8,895 nt of DNA from Candidatus Cloacimonadota bacterium (GTDB taxonomy: Bacteria > Cloacimonadota > Cloacimonadia > Cloacimonadales > Cloacimonadaceae): positions 1-8,895 of the forward strand of contig VGPI01000082.1 in NCBI GenBank assembly GCA_016875595.1. Direction: 5' to 3'. The position numbers and the translations under genes are program-made. Every line of letters begins with the position of its first letter. The first letter of the stretch is position 1. Positions 1 through 6,635 of the stretch are shown one piece after another. Under the pieces are notes generated by a model that was given only the letters and a program-made list of their open reading frames with translations, made no database searches and had not been told where the DNA came from.

Positions 1-208
1 GGCTTATTGATACGGTTCCAGGCTTGGTTGTGTGGTGACGGTTCCAGGTATGCAGGGGTTCCGCTTCGCTCCCCGCCCTGCCTATGATGGTGACGCCCCT
101 CCGGGGCTTATTGATACGGTTCCCGGTGTGGTTGTGTGGTGACGGTTCCCGGTGTGCAGGGGTTCCGCTTCGCTCCCCGCCCTGCCTATGATGGTGTCGC
201 CCCTCCGG
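1..208. repeat. Two 104-bp direct repeats
   Basis: Units run 1-104 and 105-208 and differ at a few bases only. Each begins GGCTTATTGATACGGTTCC and ends CCCCTCCGG. Inside each unit a block starting ACGGTTCC occurs twice, about 30 bases apart. A GC-rich stem-forming part (GCAGGG ... CCCTGC) sits in the second half. The left copy starts at base 1, so more copies may lie outside the window. The tail of the unit (ATGATGG...CCCCTCCGG) resembles the 29-bp unit that follows, so the two repeats look related. No coding frame runs through it. Confidence 0.85.
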
Positions 209-440
209 GGCTAAGCTATGTTGTCTCGTTCCTCCGGGGCTAAGCTATGATGTTTCGTTCCTCCGGGGCTAAGCTATGTTGTCTCGTTCCTCCGGGGCTA
301 AGCTATGATGTTTCGTTCCTCCGGGGCTAAGCTATGTTGTTTCGCTCCTCCGGGGCTAAGCTATGTTGTCTCGTTCCTCCGGGGCTAAGCTATGATGTTT
401 CGTTCCTCCGGGGCTAAGCTATGTTGTCTCGCTCCTCCGG
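209..440. repeat. Eight 29-bp tandem repeats, A/B type
   Basis: Eight head-to-tail 29-bp units start at 209, 238, 267, 296, 325, 354, 383 and 412. Each begins GGCTAAGCTATG and ends TCCTCCGG. Variation is confined to about three positions. Type A carries TTGTCTCGTTC and type B carries ATGTTTCGTTC. The order is A B A B C A B A', where C is TTGTTTCGCTC and A' is TTGTCTCGCTC. There are no unique spacers, so this is not a CRISPR array. Each unit contains TAA, and 29 is not a multiple of three, so every forward frame is stopped at least every 87 bases. Confidence 0.92.
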
Positions 441-528
441 GTTTATTGAGTGACATGGACCAAAATTGCCCTCATATTCCATAAATCATCAATCGATACC
501 ACATATCATCATTTGATTGTGATTCTGT

Positions 529-695
529 CCCCATATCGACCGCCATTTCAGGTTGTTTCGGTATCTTCCCCCATATCGACGGCATCTCAGGTTGTTTCAG
601 TATCTTCTCCCATATCGACTACCATCTCAGGTTGTTTCGGTATCTTCCCCCATATCGACGGCATCTCAGGTTGTTGCAGTATATTTTCCCATATT
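529..695. repeat. 39/40-bp imperfect tandem repeat
   Basis: Units start with AGGTTGTT at 550, 589, 629 and 668, so spacings are 39, 40 and 39 bp. Each contains TATCTTC followed by CCCATATCGAC. A partial copy precedes them (CCCCATATCGAC at 529-540) and the last copy decays after about 690. The sequence is unrelated to the 29-bp array. Open frames across it are low-complexity products of the repeat and have no plausible ribosome binding site, so it is treated as non-coding. Confidence 0.8.
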
Positions 696-716
696 TCACC
701 TCGGTTTCACATCAGG

Positions 717-761
717 TTCGCCTCGAGATCGCCTCGAGTCTCGAGGCGATCTCGAGGCGAA
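717..761. repeat. 45-nt near-perfect palindrome
   Basis: Two 22-nt arms (717-738 and 740-761) are exact reverse complements around a single T at 739. Each arm contains two copies of TCGCCTCGAG, 11 bases apart, so the arms are themselves direct repeats and contain XhoI-type CTCGAG sites. An extra outer 6-bp pairing is possible between ACCTCG (698-703) and CGAGGT (764-769). As RNA either strand would form a very stable hairpin; as DNA it could extrude a cruciform or bind a dimeric protein. Neither side has a T run, so a simple intrinsic terminator is unlikely. Confidence 0.9.
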
Positions 762-864
762 CACGAGGTAAATACAAGATGAGGGATTGGGGGATCAGGG
801 GTAAAATGTAGAAGAATATACCACACATGTCGAAGATAAGCAGCAATAATACCATCTCATGGGG

Positions 865-1059
865 TTCGGATAATGGGGTTAATTGACTGAACCGGTGTAA
901 GTTGACGATTTATCCGAATATGGAATACAGATTGCCGGTACCATAAGCGCTAACTCCCCTTTTCGGTTCCCCGCCGAAGCAGCTTGTGGAGAGCGTGAAC
1001 TCCGCAATGTGCACCTTCCTCAGTCATAACCAGTGACCCCTTCGCCTGAAGGGGTTTTT
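865..1059 (+). ncRNA. Candidate structured RNA ending in terminator
   Basis: Four inverted repeats follow each other: TTCGGATAA/TTATCCGAA (865-873 with 910-918, 9 bp perfect), TTCGG/CCGAA (962-966 with 974-978), TGTGGAG/CTCCGCA (985-991 with 1000-1006, one G-U pair), and a CCCCTTC/GAAGGGG hairpin followed by five T. The spacing and the final terminator resemble a small non-coding RNA read rightward. I do not recognise 5S, SRP, RNase P, tmRNA or 6S RNA in it and see no convincing promoter. It could instead be a read-through end of an upstream transcript plus chance stems. Confidence 0.3.
1037..1059 (+). terminator. Rho-independent terminator, rightward
   Basis: The 7-bp stem CCCCTTC (1037-1043) / GAAGGGG (1048-1054) with a four-base loop GCCT is followed by TTTTT (1055-1059). 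It works for plus-strand transcripts. On the minus strand the bases after the stem are TCACTGG, not a T run, so it would be a poor terminator for the rnf operon, although the hairpin starts only a few bases past the rnfB stop and could protect that 3' end. Confidence 0.7.
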
Positions 1060-2097
1060 CTATGCCATTTCGATCGCGTTCTTGGGACACTTCTTCAGGC
1101 AGATCTGACAACCGACGCATTTTTCGGGATCAACCATGTGGAGCTGTTTGACCTCTCCGCTGATGGCTGAGACCGGGCAATATCGAGCGCAAATGGTGCA
1201 TCCGATGCACTTCCCGGGGATAACCCGGGCGATCTGACGGGCACCGGAAAGCTGGTCTTCAATCGCCTGAGTGGGGCAATGAGTGGCACAAACACCGCAA
1301 TTGATGCACTTTGAATAGTCGATCCGCGCCAGATTATTCTCCACCGTAATCGTCTGAACCGGACATTTTTTGGCGCAGATCCCGCAGCCGATGCAGGAAT
1401 GCATGCTGCCGCAGACCTGTTTTGCCAGGACGCCCTTGTCCTTGGAGGAACAACGGATATAGACATTACGGTTGATGGGTACAAGCATGATCAGCCCACG
1501 CGGGCAAGCCCTTACGCAGGCACCGCAGCCGGTACATTTTTCCAGATCAATGCACCGCATGCCATGCTGATCGACCGTGATCGCATCAAAGGTACAGGCG
1601 TTCTGGCAGTCATTGTAACCAATGCACCCCCAACCGCAAGTATTGGGTCCGCCGGCGATATTGACGGCAGATTTGCAGGACTCGATCCCTTCGTAGGCAT
1701 ATTTCCAGTTAGTGTTTTTATATCCGCCGCTGCTGCAGTGGATAACGGCGATCTGTTTGACCACGTCCCCCGCTTCCGAACCCATGATCTCGGCAAGTTT
1801 CTTTGCCAGGGCAGCGCCTCCGGGGGCACAACGGGTCAATGGAACGCCTTCATGGACAATAGCATCGGCATATCCGGCACAACCCGGCAAGCCACAGGCA
1901 CCGCAATTTGCTCCGGGCAAAGCACCACAAATGGTATCCACCCGGGGATCGACTTTGATTTCAAACACTTTGGCGGCAAAAGCCAGGATCAATCCAAAGA
2001 TCAAACCCAGTCCGCCAACGATCACGATCGGAGCCAGGACTCCCGTCGGCTCTGCCGGTGCAGTTGCAGTGAGTATTGTAGAATATAGTATCATCAT
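1060..2097 (-). CDS. rnfB: RnfB, ferredoxin-type electron-transfer subunit
   Basis: Iron-sulfur subunit of the Rnf complex that takes electrons from ferredoxin and passes them into the membrane part. Seen: an N-terminal membrane segment (about residues 20-42), the RnfB FeS domain with CGALPGANCGACGLPGC (C65, C68, C73, C90), a cysteine-rich stretch C141-C168, and five CxxCxxCxxxC motifs starting at C188, C235, C264, C297 and C327. At 345 residues it is much longer than proteobacterial RsxB (about 190) and resembles the long clostridial type. The motifs at C297 and C327 form a ferredoxin-like tail. It is the last gene of the operon, 7 bp after rnfA. GAGG overlaps the rnfA stop. The start is ATGATG, so Met at 2097 or 2094 is possible, the latter with the more usual spacing. 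Confidence 0.96.
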   Translation of the reverse strand: MMILYSTILTATAPAEPTGVLAPIVIVGGLGLIFGLILAFAAKVFEIKVDPRVDTICGALPGANCGACGLPGCAGYADAIVHEGVPLTRCAPGGAALAKKLAEIMGSEAGDVVKQIAVIHCSSGGYKNTNWKYAYEGIESCKSAVNIAGGPNTCGWGCIGYNDCQNACTFDAITVDQHGMRCIDLEKCTGCGACVRACPRGLIMLVPINRNVYIRCSSKDKGVLAKQVCGSMHSCIGCGICAKKCPVQTITVENNLARIDYSKCINCGVCATHCPTQAIEDQLSGARQIARVIPGKCIGCTICARYCPVSAISGEVKQLHMVDPEKCVGCQICLKKCPKNAIEMA

Positions 2098-2104
2098 AAC
2101 GACC

Positions 2105-2710
2105 TCAGATCTTGAATCCCATGAATCCGTAAAACGCCAGCGCCATAATTCCTGCTAAGATCAAGGCAATCGGCATCCCTCTCATGCTCTTGGGGATGTC
2201 CACCAATTCCAGCCGTTCCCGGATACCTGCCATTGCCAACAGCACCACGGTAAAGCCGATCCCGGAGAAAAAGCCGTTGAGCACCGCGTCGATGAAGCGG
2301 TAATCGGATCCAGAGCTGAGTTTGGCTTCAGTATTGAGGATGGCAACCCCGAGGACGGCACAATTGGTGGTGATCAACGGGAGAAAAACGCCAAGCGACT
2401 TGTACAGCGCCGGGGCATTCTTCTGGATCACCATCTCCACAAATTGCACCAGAGCGGCGATGGTAAGAATAAAGGCAATCGTCTGTAGGTAGCCCAATTC
2501 ATACTCAAGCAGGAGGTAACTGCGGATGAGGAAGGTAATCGCCGAAGCCAGGGTCATTACAAAAATGACCGCCATTCCCATGCCAAAGGCGGAATCGAGT
2601 TTCTTGGAAACACCCAAATAGGGACAGAGCCCCAAAAACTTGGCCAGGACGAAGTTATTGATAAAGATGGCGGTCATCGCCATCACGAAGATCTCACCGA
2701 CGTATCCCAT
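2105..2710 (-). CDS. rnfA: RnfA, membrane subunit
   Basis: Integral membrane subunit of Rnf, homologous to RnfE and to NqrE/NqrD. Its 201 residues are almost entirely hydrophobic, compatible with the family's six helices. Family hallmarks are NNFVLAKFLGLCPYLGVSKK (residues 18-37) and LPLITTNCAVLGVA (110-123). C29 and C117 match the conserved cysteines that, with those of RnfE, hold an iron-sulfur cluster inside the membrane in the Rnf/Nqr family. The start ATG overlaps the rnfE stop by one base (TAATG), with AGAGGA upstream, so translation is probably coupled. RnfA rather than RnfE is assigned by the NNFVL...GVSKK signature and by position before rnfB. Confidence 0.96.
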   Translation of the reverse strand: MGYVGEIFVMAMTAIFINNFVLAKFLGLCPYLGVSKKLDSAFGMGMAVIFVMTLASAITFLIRSYLLLEYELGYLQTIAFILTIAALVQFVEMVIQKNAPALYKSLGVFLPLITTNCAVLGVAILNTEAKLSSGSDYRFIDAVLNGFFSGIGFTVVLLAMAGIRERLELVDIPKSMRGMPIALILAGIMALAFYGFMGFKI

Positions 2711-3306
2711 TATTTCCTCTCCTTGATCAGATTGACCAATGCCATTAGAAAGCCGAGCGTAATGAAGGCACCGGGGGCAAGGATGGCAACCAGTATCGGT
2801 TTGAATTCAAAACTTGCCGGGATGACCGGGATACCCAGCCAGGTACCGGCTCCCAGGATCTCGCGGATGGTGGCAATCACCATCAGTGCCAGCGTAAATC
2901 CCAAGCCCATCCCAACGCCATCGGCAAGCGAATTGATCAGATTATTCTTGCTGGCAAAGGCTTCCGCTCTGCCGAGGATGATACAATTCACTACGATCAG
3001 GGGGATGAAAAGTCCCAGATTCTTGTGCAGATCAGGGATATAAGCCGCCATCATCATATCCACGATGGATACGAATGAGGCGATCACCACGATATAGACC
3101 GGGATGCGGATCTTGGGCGGAGTAAAGCCCTTGATCAGAGAGATGATCATATTGGAGCAAACCAGGACGAAAGTGGCGGCAAAACCCATCCCGATCGCAT
3201 TCTTGACCGACGTTGAGACCGCCAGGGTCGGGCAGACGCCCAAGACCAGTACGAAGATCGGATTGTCCTTGATGATGCCCTTGGTCAGTTCACTGAGGAA
3301 TTTCAT
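2710..3306 (-). CDS. rnfE: RnfE, membrane subunit
   Basis: Second of the paired membrane subunits (198 residues). It has the RnfE/NqrD pattern: a short amphipathic start ending in KDNPIFVLVLGVCPTLAVST (residues 13-32), and LFIPLIVVNCIILGRAEAFA (99-118). C25 and C108 correspond to the cluster cysteines of RnfA. The NPIF and GRAEAFA motifs separate it from RnfA. The ATG overlaps the rnfG stop (ATGA at 3306-3303), with GGGAGGTGA just upstream. With RnfA and RnfD it should form the ion-conducting membrane core; whether Na+ or H+ is moved cannot be read from this sequence alone. Confidence 0.96.
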   Translation of the reverse strand: MKFLSELTKGIIKDNPIFVLVLGVCPTLAVSTSVKNAIGMGFAATFVLVCSNMIISLIKGFTPPKIRIPVYIVVIASFVSIVDMMMAAYIPDLHKNLGLFIPLIVVNCIILGRAEAFASKNNLINSLADGVGMGLGFTLALMVIATIREILGAGTWLGIPVIPASFEFKPILVAILAPGAFITLGFLMALVNLIKERK

Positions 3307-3872
3307 TGCTCACCTCCCTGCGCTGCCTTGATCTCTGCCTGAAGTTTTTCCAGCGTGATCCGGATCGAACTGGTGATCGCCCGGGTGGTTATGGTGGAGC
3401 CCGCAATCGATACCACCGCCCCTTCGCCACCGCCGTCTTTGTCCAGAACCAGTCGGCTGATATCACGTTCCTTGAACTGGTCGGTAAATTTCTCAGCAGT
3501 GCAATTAGCCCCGAGACCAGGCGTCTCCTTCTGATCGATGACACGGATGGCGATGACGTTGAACAGGGTATCGACTCCGACCATGGTTTTGATCACGCTG
3601 CTGTAGCCGGATCGGGAGGCAACGAAGGTGTAGCCCTTCAATTCACCGCTTTTTTTGTCGATCGCGCGTTGGTAAACGAAGGTGGTATCAAGCGTACCTT
3701 TCACTTCAGGGAAGTCCGCCTCCGGGATCAATTCAGCCCGCGTGGCGGTTTCCTTCTCCTCCTGAATCTTCCTGATGCGGGGATCGGTGATGCCGTTCAC
3801 ATAAGCCAGGATACCGGCTGCGACGGCACAGATCAGAAACAGGATGGCGCTGAGCTTGATATAATACATCAT
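3303..3872 (-). CDS. rnfG: RnfG, covalent FMN subunit
   Basis: FMN-carrying subunit that relays electrons within Rnf, anchored by one N-terminal helix (about residues 5-26) with a soluble domain outside. KETPGLGANC (residues 115-124) is the typical RnfG/NqrC motif. The flavin attachment region reads VVSIAGSTITTRA (153-165). T160 aligns with the threonine that ApbE flavinylates, but the usual Dxx[S/T]GAT is altered: the Asp position is V154, the S/T position is A157, and the Ala before the acceptor is S159. The 189-residue length is normal for RnfG. The start is ATGATG with GGGAGG upstream; the rnfD stop is embedded in it. Assignment is secure; normal flavin loading is inferred. Confidence 0.95.
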   Translation of the reverse strand: MMYYIKLSAILFLICAVAAGILAYVNGITDPRIRKIQEEKETATRAELIPEADFPEVKGTLDTTFVYQRAIDKKSGELKGYTFVASRSGYSSVIKTMVGVDTLFNVIAIRVIDQKETPGLGANCTAEKFTDQFKERDISRLVLDKDGGGEGAVVSIAGSTITTRAITSSIRITLEKLQAEIKAAQGGEQ

Positions 3873-4999
3873 TTCTTTACCCTCCCAAATGCCTTGGGCA
3901 TGGTGAATTTATCGATCAATGGCGTCGCCACGTTCATCAATAGGATGGAGTAAGATACCCCTTCCGGATATCCGCCCACCAGTCTGATGACAATAGTCAG
4001 AACGCCACAACCAATGGCATAGTAGATCCTGCCTGCCTTGGTGATCGGACTGGTCGTATAGTCCGTCGCCATAAAGAATGCGCCCAATAGCAAACCACCG
4101 GCAAAAATGTGGAAGAAAGGCAGCAAGATCGAATAACCAGAACCTGCGATCCCACCAAACAAGAAACTCAAGCCAAAAACCGTGCCGATGTAAAAGAGCG
4201 GTATCCGCCACTCGATGATGTTTTTATAGACCAGATAAGCGGCTCCCAATAGTAAAGCCAATGCCGAGACCTCACCGATACAACCACCGATATTGCCCAG
4301 AAATACGGAGCGCAAGGTGCTGAAATCAAACAAGCCATTGAATATTCGGAGTGGCAGTTCGGTATCACCTCCGGCATCGCTGATCAAGGATTGTACCGTT
4401 GTGCTGTCCCTGAGTGCCTTTGCTACGCCCAGAGGAGTGGAAGAAGTGATCAGGTCCTTTGCCTTGTCGGTGATATTGGTGACCATCGCCGGGTTGATAC
4501 CGCTTAAAGTTCCCTGGATCGCCTGCTTGGTCGTTTGCCAACCGGATGTCATCAGCGTAGGCCAGGATGCAAGCAGAAACACGCGTCCCAGGAGCGCTGG
4601 GTTTACAGGATTGCGTCCCAAGCCGCCAAAGACCTGTTTACCGACTGCAATGGCAAAGACCGCACCTACCACCGGCAACCAGAATGGAGCGCCGGCATGG
4701 ATGTTGTAGGATAAAAGCAACCCGGTCAGAAAAGCGCTACCATCGGCAATGGTGATGGGAACTTTACGGAACTTCTGGATCAGTCCTTCCGTAATAACGG
4801 CAGCCATGGCACCTGCAAGCGTCAACCACAAAGCCCTGAATCCCCAGAAATAGACGGCTGCCACCAAAGCCGGCACCAAAGCCAGCACCACATTCCACAT
4901 CACCATCGGGATCGAAGTGCGATCATGTAGATGCGGTGATGGGGACACTACAAGCCGGGATGCAGAACTCCGCTTCGGCATATTATTTTGATCATTCAT
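3869..4999 (-). CDS. rnfD: RnfD, FMN-carrying membrane subunit
   Basis: Large membrane subunit with covalent FMN, homologous to NqrB. Seen, numbered from the chosen start: SPSPHLHD near residue 20, many hydrophobic helices, GRNPVNPALLGR (128-139), the flavin site DLITSSTPLG (182-191) with T188 as likely acceptor, LGNIGGCIGE (234-243), and MATDYTTSP (310-318). All are RnfD hallmarks. The open frame extends upstream to 5122, but that would overlap rnfC by over 120 bp and adds no conserved sequence. GGAGG at 5006-5010 sits 6 bases before the ATG at 4999 (376 residues). An ATG at 5002 is the alternative. The rnfC stop lies inside this ATGATG, implying coupling. Confidence 0.95.
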   Translation of the reverse strand: MNDQNNMPKRSSASRLVVSPSPHLHDRTSIPMVMWNVVLALVPALVAAVYFWGFRALWLTLAGAMAAVITEGLIQKFRKVPITIADGSAFLTGLLLSYNIHAGAPFWLPVVGAVFAIAVGKQVFGGLGRNPVNPALLGRVFLLASWPTLMTSGWQTTKQAIQGTLSGINPAMVTNITDKAKDLITSSTPLGVAKALRDSTTVQSLISDAGGDTELPLRIFNGLFDFSTLRSVFLGNIGGCIGEVSALALLLGAAYLVYKNIIEWRIPLFYIGTVFGLSFLFGGIAGSGYSILLPFFHIFAGGLLLGAFFMATDYTTSPITKAGRIYYAIGCGVLTIVIRLVGGYPEGVSYSILLMNVATPLIDKFTMPKAFGRVKK

Positions 5000-6336
5000 C
5001 ATTTGCCTCCCTGTTTCTGAGTACGCTGCTGCTCCGCCAAACGCACTTTGCCGGTATCGATCCATTGCACCAGACGGATATTGGCAGGGCAGACATAAGC
5101 GCAGCTTCCACATTTCATGCAATCGCTCAGTCCTGCCTTGTCGGCATTATCCAGATCCTGTGCTTTCACCGAGGCAGCAATCAGACTGGGCAAGAGATTG
5201 AGCGGACAGACGTCCACGCATCTTGCGCAACGCAGACAGGCATGCTCATCCAGCATCCGTGCTGAGCTTTCATCCATCAGGACCAGTCCGCTGCTACCCT
5301 TTGCCATCGGTGCTTCCAGGGTTGGAATGGCAAAGCCCATCATCGGACCGCCGGAGATGACCTTTCCGATCACTCCGGTGACACCACCAGCGTACTCGAC
5401 CAATTCCGTAAAAGACGTTCCGATCCGGGCTTGGAAATTGGAGGGCTGACGCACGATCTTGCCGGTAACGGTAATGACACGCTCCACTAATGGCTTACGA
5501 TAGCGGATGGCTTCATAAACCGCGATAGCGGTGCCTACGTTCTGTACCACCACTTTCACTGCCATCGGCAGACCACCCTGATTGGGCACTTTGCGTCTTG
5601 TAGCTGCATAAATAAGTTGCTTTTCAGCGCCTTGGGGATATTGCAGTTTGAGGGGGCAAACGCTGAGCCGGGCATCCAGCGTGGCAAGTTTCGTCATAGC
5701 AGTGATGGCATCCGGTTTATTGGCTTCGATTCCAATGATCCCACGACTGGCGCCGGTGATCTTCATGATCAGTTTCAAACCGCGGAAGATATCCTCACTC
5801 CGCTCCAGCATCAGTCGATGGTCAGCCGTCAGGTATGGCTCGCATTCCACGCCGTTGAGGATGATGGTGTCGATTGGTTTATCCGGAGGAGGAGAGAGCT
5901 TCACGTGCGTCGGAAACCCTGCTCCACCCATTCCACAGATGCCGGCAGCGGCGATGCGTGCCTTCATCTCGTCCACTTCTAACAGCTCATAGTCCTTGTC
6001 GTCGATCAGGTCAATCCAGCGGTCTTGCTCATCACCGGTGATCTCGATCGCCGGTTGATTGGTTCCGCCAGGATGAGGAAAGACATCAATCTTGGTCACT
6101 TTTCCACTGATGCTGGCATGCTGGGGAATGGAGACATAGCCGGAGGCTTCAGCGATCACCTGACCGGCTAAGACCTCATCGCCTACTTTGACAATGGGTG
6201 TGGAGGGCGCGCCGATATGTTGGGACAGCGGGATCACCACCCGCTTTGGAAGAGGCAGTTTATCGATCCCCGCCTGGTTTGACAATTCCTTAAAGTCGTG
6301 GGGATGGACACCCCCGGGGAAGGTCTTAGGTTTCAT
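4999..6336 (-). CDS. rnfC: RnfC, NADH-binding iron-sulfur subunit
   Basis: Peripheral subunit that exchanges electrons with NAD(H) and is the first gene of the operon. The N-terminal 100 residues form the RnfC barrel-sandwich domain (GGVHPHDFKE at 8-17; VGDEVLAGQVIAEASGYV at 51-68). The nucleotide/FMN binding fold of the NuoF type follows: GICGMGGAGFPTHVK (132-146) and GVECEPYLTADHRLM (162-176). Two [4Fe-4S] motifs lie near the end: CLRCARCVDVCP (C367, C370, C373, C377) and CMKCGSCAYVCP (C406, C409, C412, C416). At 445 residues it matches the clostridial-type RnfC without the long Ala/Lys-rich tail of E. coli RsxC. An AAGGGG about 7-8 bases before the ATG is a modest binding site. No strong promoter is obvious upstream. 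Confidence 0.97.
   Translation of the reverse strand: MKPKTFPGGVHPHDFKELSNQAGIDKLPLPKRVVIPLSQHIGAPSTPIVKVGDEVLAGQVIAEASGYVSIPQHASISGKVTKIDVFPHPGGTNQPAIEITGDEQDRWIDLIDDKDYELLEVDEMKARIAAAGICGMGGAGFPTHVKLSPPPDKPIDTIILNGVECEPYLTADHRLMLERSEDIFRGLKLIMKITGASRGIIGIEANKPDAITAMTKLATLDARLSVCPLKLQYPQGAEKQLIYAATRRKVPNQGGLPMAVKVVVQNVGTAIAVYEAIRYRKPLVERVITVTGKIVRQPSNFQARIGTSFTELVEYAGGVTGVIGKVISGGPMMGFAIPTLEAPMAKGSSGLVLMDESSARMLDEHACLRCARCVDVCPLNLLPSLIAASVKAQDLDNADKAGLSDCMKCGSCAYVCPANIRLVQWIDTGKVRLAEQQRTQKQGGK
5006..5010 (-). promoter_or_regulatory. Ribosome binding site deciding the rnfD start
   Basis: GGAGG (minus strand) inside the last codons of rnfC lies 6 bases before ATG 4999 and 3 before ATG 5002. 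It argues for one of these two starts rather than the upstream in-frame Met at 5122. Confidence 0.75.
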
Positions 6337-6403
6337 TTACAACCCCTTGATCCTTGAACTCAGCAAGGCAAGTTTGTTTGATTGAAAAAACACGCTTTTC
6401 AGA

Positions 6404-6436
6404 GCAGGGCTTTTGGCAAGTTTTTTTTTGCCCTGC
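6404..6436 (-). repeat. Inverted repeat in the rnfC leader
   Basis: GCAGGGC (6404-6410) pairs with GCCCTGC (6430-6436) around a 19-base loop that contains nine consecutive T (A on the rnfC strand). A smaller competing stem, GGCAA (6415-6419) with TTGCC (6428-6432), uses part of the same arm. It lies about 70-100 bases before the rnfC start, so if the rnf promoter lies further upstream it would be in the 5' leader. Function unknown. Confidence 0.5.
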
Positions 6437-6635
6437 CATCATTCGATTCATGCAACTGCTTACTTTGTTTCACTTTTAGGCGACGCATGTTCGTCGAATG
6501 CCGAAAAGCTGTGATTGATCAGGTGGCGAACTTGTTACTGTCTGATCTATTCTTTACTCACCGGCCAATTCATGGAGCTTCGTTCATGCCACCAAATTAT
6601 TCAATGGTCTATACTTGCGCTTGCCTTTCACCCGG

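Larger units (their letters stand above)
1..1059. other. Gene-free, repeat-dominated region
   Basis: No open frame here looks like a protein. The longer ones at about 450-782 only translate the 39/40-bp tandem repeat and the palindrome, and carry no family signature. The DNA is explained by four repeat blocks (1-208, 209-440, 529-695, 717-761) and a hairpin cluster with a terminator (865-1059). The stretch 762-864 shows nothing I can name. The rnf operon ends at the right edge, so this is 3'-flanking DNA for rnfB. No minus-strand hairpin followed by a T run, which would end the rnf transcript, was found. Confidence 0.7.

Noticed and set aside
209..440. CRISPR array
   Set aside because: Units are contiguous with no variable spacers, and no cas gene is present.
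450..782. Two plus-strand open frames of 110 and 72 codons
   Set aside because: They translate the 39/40-bp tandem repeat and the palindrome, have no ribosome binding site or family motif, and are low-complexity.
865..1059. tracrRNA, SRP RNA or 6S RNA
   Set aside because: Serial hairpins plus a terminator recall these, but there is no Cas9 or repeat/anti-repeat partner, no GGUCAGG-type SRP core, and no long closing stem as in 6S RNA.
1399..2088. 229-codon plus-strand open frame opposite rnfB
   Set aside because: It is the antisense shadow of rnfB; the minus-strand frame has the unmistakable cysteine motifs.
5000..5122. N-terminal extension of RnfD to 5122
   Set aside because: It would overlap rnfC by over 120 bp, lacks a binding site and adds nothing conserved.
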